Below are positions 61,056 through 64,000 of a stretch of 64,000 bases of DNA, piece by piece (position 1 is the first letter of the stretch; each line of letters starts with the position of its first letter). The stretch comes from Aequorivita sp. CIP111184 (lineage in GTDB: Bacteria; Bacteroidota; Bacteroidia; Flavobacteriales; Flavobacteriaceae), in assembly GCF_900489465.1 (NCBI RefSeq), contig NZ_UEFQ01000026.1:62001-126000 (forward strand), given 5' to 3'. The notes under the pieces are model-generated. The model searched no databases and had not been told where the DNA came from. It saw only the letters and a program-made list of their open reading frames with translations. The position numbers were made by a program, and so were the translations under genes.

Positions 61056-62315
61056 TTACTTACCTCTAATTATTATTACAGGATCAACCTTACTTGCCTT
61101 TCTTGCTGGTAACCATCCTGCCAAGTAGGTTGTTGCTAGCGCAAATATTGCTGCAATTGAATAATATTGCATTCCATAATTTATGGGGTAGGTGGTTACC
61201 GTTGGCAGAGAAGTAGTATGAAATGGAATGGCATCAATAACTAACGAGAGTAAAAACCCGAAAAGTAAACCAGCCAAAGCCCCCGCAATACCAATACTCA
61301 TTGAAATGGTGATAAATATTTTTTTTACATCGGCACCAGCAAAGCCAGTGGCTTTTAAAATGGCAATGGTATCCATTTTTTCATAGATCAGCATATTGAG
61401 GATGTTATAGATCCCGAAACCCGATACTATCAATAAAGTAATTCCCACCGCATACGAAATTATAGAACGCACACTGCTTCCTGTTTCAAATTGTGCATTG
61501 GCAGTTTGTATATCTTCAGCATCAATTTTAAAAAAGTTTCCATATTCAATGGCTAGTGCAGGAGCCTGGACTATGTCTTTTAATTTTATTTGAATATCAC
61601 TTATATAATTACTGTTTTCCCCAAGAATTTTCTGCGTAGTTGATAAGCTGGCGTAGCTTTGCACCTTGTCTATCTCAGCGATACCCGACTGAAAAAAACC
61701 GATAACTTTTAAGGAAAATTGCTCCCCTTCGGTGGAAGTTACAGTTATTATGTCGCCAATTTTGGCCATCATTATATCAGCCGCTCCTTTGCCAAGGATT
61801 ATGCTATTTGGAATGATTTTGAGTTCTTTGTAATTCCCATCAATTATATAATCGCTAAAAGAAAAAAGCTTTTCCTCCTGCTCAGTATCAACACCGTTTA
61901 TAATCCCATTCAGGTCAATATTTCCGAGGTTATAAAAAACTTGGGCTGTAATTTTAGGAGCTACACCAAAAACGCGTTTGTCTTTTTTTAATTGGTTAAT
62001 AATTTGTTGTGCATTATATATTTCTTTTCGGGTATTGATCGGTTTTACAGAACTAATAAAATTATGGTGATCCTTGTATTCTTTGCTCAAGTCAATAGGC
62101 TGTAGCTTGGAGGGAAGAATATCATTGTACAGTCTTACGTGCGGGGTGCGATTTAAAACCATTCCATCTAGCAGTTCATTTAAACCTTCCATAAAACCTA
62201 GTAAGGATATAAAAAAGGCAATGCTAAACGTTACACCAATGGCAGCTACGAGGGTTTGCTTCCAACGAGCGAGCATAAGGGCAATAGCAATTTCTGTAAT
62301 ATGTTTTACCTTCAT
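61056..62315 (-). CDS. ABC transporter permease of the FtsX/MacB-LolE type
   Basis: A 419-residue permease with four membrane helices: one at about 17-42, then a large periplasmic domain, and three at about 282-305, 335-358 and 380-405, the FtsX-domain layout. GRIGATF-like regions read as MLARWKQTLVAAIGVTFSIAFFISLLGFMEGLNELLDG and ILNMLIYEKMDTIAILKATGFAGADVKKIF. With an HlyD adaptor and an ATPase it forms a tripartite exporter. It overlaps the HlyD gene by 4 bases. Confidence 0.9.
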   Translation of the reverse strand: MKVKHITEIAIALMLARWKQTLVAAIGVTFSIAFFISLLGFMEGLNELLDGMVLNRTPHVRLYNDILPSKLQPIDLSKEYKDHHNFISSVKPINTRKEIYNAQQIINQLKKDKRVFGVAPKITAQVFYNLGNIDLNGIINGVDTEQEEKLFSFSDYIIDGNYKELKIIPNSIILGKGAADIMMAKIGDIITVTSTEGEQFSLKVIGFFQSGIAEIDKVQSYASLSTTQKILGENSNYISDIQIKLKDIVQAPALAIEYGNFFKIDAEDIQTANAQFETGSSVRSIISYAVGITLLIVSGFGIYNILNMLIYEKMDTIAILKATGFAGADVKKIFITISMSIGIAGALAGLLFGFLLSLVIDAIPFHTTSLPTVTTYPINYGMQYYSIAAIFALATTYLAGWLPARKASKVDPVIIIRGK

Positions 62316-63397
62316 TCTTCCGGCAGTTCTATGAGAGTGGTCTTGTTTATCCCGCTTTTTATTTCAACTAAATCGTAATCCATTAAGCCTGTTTCTACTT
62401 TTTGGAGTTTACCTCCTTCCAGCATAACATAGGTGTCGTTGATTAAATAATTTCTCGGAATGGTTAGGGCATCTTCTTTTGAGTTGATTAAAATATTTGC
62501 CTCTGCGGTAAGATTTGGAAAAAGAGCGCCAGGTTTTTTAGTAAATATTGCTTCAGCCTGAAAGGAGCGCGTTCGTATGTTCATCATTGGATCAATAGTT
62601 ATAATTTCAGCTTCAAACACTTGGTCTTTATAACTATCCATCGTAATAAGTACTTGCTGGCCTTTCTTTACTTTTACGATATCGAGCTCGTCAATACTCA
62701 ATTCTATAATAAATTCATCTGTACCAATTACGGCTTCGGGTTCTAGGCCATTGGTTAGCTCGCCTTTCTCTTTGTTAATTTTGTAAACCACGCCATCTAC
62801 CTCGCTCCTAATAATGAAATCGTCTTCCATTAGCTTTGCGATTTCTAAATTGTTCTTACTTTGGTCTGATAGCAGTTTTAACTGACGTTTTAAGTCCTGA
62901 TAATTAGTACTTGCCCTAGCTAAATCTACTTTAGCGTTTTCAAAATTTAATTCCTTTTGCTCAAGTTCTACTTTGCTCCCTATGTTATTACTCCATAGAT
63001 TTTTTTGTCTATGGTATAAAAGGGAATCGTTTGTAAGTTTTTTAGTTGCCATATCAATGGCTTTACCTGCATCCTGTAATTTGTCGGCATTTAATTTATA
63101 GTCGGCAGTAGCTGAGGCAAGCCGCGCATTTTCAGTAGCTATTTTTAAATCTTTATTATCCAATTGAAAAATTGGGTCGCCCTTTTTTACTTGCATCCCC
63201 TCAGTGACAAATATTGTTTTGATTATGCCACTAAACCTACTGTACACTTCGTATTGCTTTTTACTTTTTATAAATCCCGAGGCGTAAACGCTTTCAGTAA
63301 TGCTTTTAACTTCAGGCGTAATGGACTCTTTTTTTTTGGTACAGGAGAGGGTTAAGTAAATAAATACTGAAAGTAAAAAAAGAGGTTTATAGTTCAT
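62312..63397 (-). CDS. HlyD/RND-type periplasmic adaptor lipoprotein
   Basis: A 361-residue membrane-fusion protein. The signal ends in the lipobox LTLSCTKK, so Cys19 is likely lipidated. The body has the biotinyl-lipoyl half-motifs (SGIIKTIFVTEGMQVKKGDPIF and the matching VDGVVYKINKEKGELT), a long coiled-coil hairpin (~90-190) and a beta-barrel domain. It links the inner-membrane permease to an outer-membrane channel. It is the first gene of the adaptor-permease-ATPase operon. Confidence 0.9.
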   Translation of the reverse strand: MNYKPLFLLSVFIYLTLSCTKKKESITPEVKSITESVYASGFIKSKKQYEVYSRFSGIIKTIFVTEGMQVKKGDPIFQLDNKDLKIATENARLASATADYKLNADKLQDAGKAIDMATKKLTNDSLLYHRQKNLWSNNIGSKVELEQKELNFENAKVDLARASTNYQDLKRQLKLLSDQSKNNLEIAKLMEDDFIIRSEVDGVVYKINKEKGELTNGLEPEAVIGTDEFIIELSIDELDIVKVKKGQQVLITMDSYKDQVFEAEIITIDPMMNIRTRSFQAEAIFTKKPGALFPNLTAEANILINSKEDALTIPRNYLINDTYVMLEGGKLQKVETGLMDYDLVEIKSGINKTTLIELPEE

Positions 63398-64000
63398 GAG
63401 TGGTTTTATTTTTTTCTAAAGAAAGAAACTGCTTCTATTTTTCTAGGTGAAAGGCGCAGTATCTTGACAGCATTTAATTTTTATTTGTTGAAGTTTTATT
63501 TTAATTCTATACAGTCTACCAAGGGTTGCATAATAATTCGTCTTTAAATTATTTTAAAATAATCTTAGCTCATCTAGAATCAGCCTTTAAAAAAAATCAA
63601 GTTTAGCTTTTGAGTACTTGGCTTCATTTTTCAAGCTACATATTGAGCATAGCGAAGTATTGTTTCGGGTGCGGTAGCTGGTTCTTTCCCAGAACTAGTT
63701 CTTGTATAAATATAGGGAATCTTTTGGAGTTGACATCAGATGGATGTCTTTGATTTGTTGCCGAATACTAGTGATTAAAACTAGTTCAAAAATATGGAAA
63801 AGGGATTTTTCTTTCCATAAATGGGCCACTCACGGATACTCCATAGCAAAGCCATAGCAAAGCCATAGATACTTCATCAAATTGTAAGAAAAAGGGCCTT
63901 TTTTCCTACAAAATTAAAACAAGCCCTACGGAAGTGTTTAATAATTGTTCAAAAAGAAATAGCATATAATTCGAAGCACCTCTTGATGACTCAAAAGATT
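63398..64000. other. terminal intergenic region with palindrome and short tandem repeat
   Basis: No gene recognised in about 600 bases. It holds a perfect 12-base palindrome AGAACTAGTTCT at 63691-63702, a separate ACTAGT..ACTAGT pair at about 63768-63786, and 2.7 tandem copies of the 11-mer CCATAGCAAAG at 63841-63868. Confidence 0.5.

Overview
The window is about 64 kb of AT-rich chromosome from a member of the Flavobacteriaceae (Bacteroidota), probably a marine or otherwise light-exposed one. The evidence is a subtilase with a type IX secretion C-terminal sorting domain, a bacillithiol enzyme (BshC), -10 elements of the TAnnTTTG type, weak or absent Shine-Dalgarno sites, and many families typical of the group (the family named Lacal_2735, DUF2452, TIGR03643, DUF6503, DUF3820, DUF922). 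No rRNA, tRNA or CRISPR array was recognised.

Layout. Positions 1-15,000 are housekeeping and almost all on the minus strand: a nitronate monooxygenase fragment, subtilase, mnmA, a MORN-like protein, yidC, pyrG, small conserved genes, two OsmC/LysM genes, guaA and bshC. Positions 15,000-31,400 carry an M14 peptidase, metal transporters (VIT/CCC1 and ZIP) and a stress-type minus-strand block (YceI twice, OsmC, porin, zinc alcohol dehydrogenase) that contains a decayed peroxiredoxin. They also carry the first sigma factor/metallothionein module, an M1 peptidase, dus and a HutD-like gene. Positions 31,400-44,000 are accessory: a two-repeat DUF6799-like protein, a beta-barrel protein, a divergent sigma-like protein, a BLUF photosensor, an ABC exporter, a fasciclin protein, a RAYT transposase between REP palindromes, secreted hypotheticals, a B12/radical SAM enzyme and the second sigma/metallothionein module. 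Positions 44,000-53,300 form a photoprotection island: two photolyase/cryptochrome genes (one broken by a stop), DUF2256, TIGR03643, DUF2452, DoxX-like proteins, CIA30, glutathione peroxidase, GTP cyclohydrolase I, a PTPS/QueD homologue and an FAD oxidoreductase. Positions 53,300-64,000 carry an ATP-grasp protein, an AhpD-like protein, a methyltransferase, PEP synthase and an ABC/HlyD export operon.

Two candidate regulatory systems stand out. (1) An interrupted palindrome, TGTTTAAY-N14-GTYAAACA, occurs four times with identical geometry: before the fasciclin gene, before the photolyase operon (with a third half-site in the same 22-base phase), between the DoxX gene and a divergent hypothetical, and between the PTPS/folE pair and the FAD oxidoreductase. 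This defines a likely light-response regulon, plausibly under a LitR/CarH-type regulator encoded elsewhere. (2) Two paralogous cassettes about 16.4 kb apart each encode a 37-residue, 14-cysteine metallothionein-like peptide followed by a SigZ-like sigma factor. Both have the same ECF-like promoter (TGTATCC-N16-GTCTAC) 25 bases before the peptide start and a hairpin with compensatory base changes between the two genes. Neither small peptide gene would be found by a standard length cutoff.

A third, weaker layer is a set of FNR/CRP-like boxes (TGAT-N4-ATCA), one inside a perfect 42-base palindrome.
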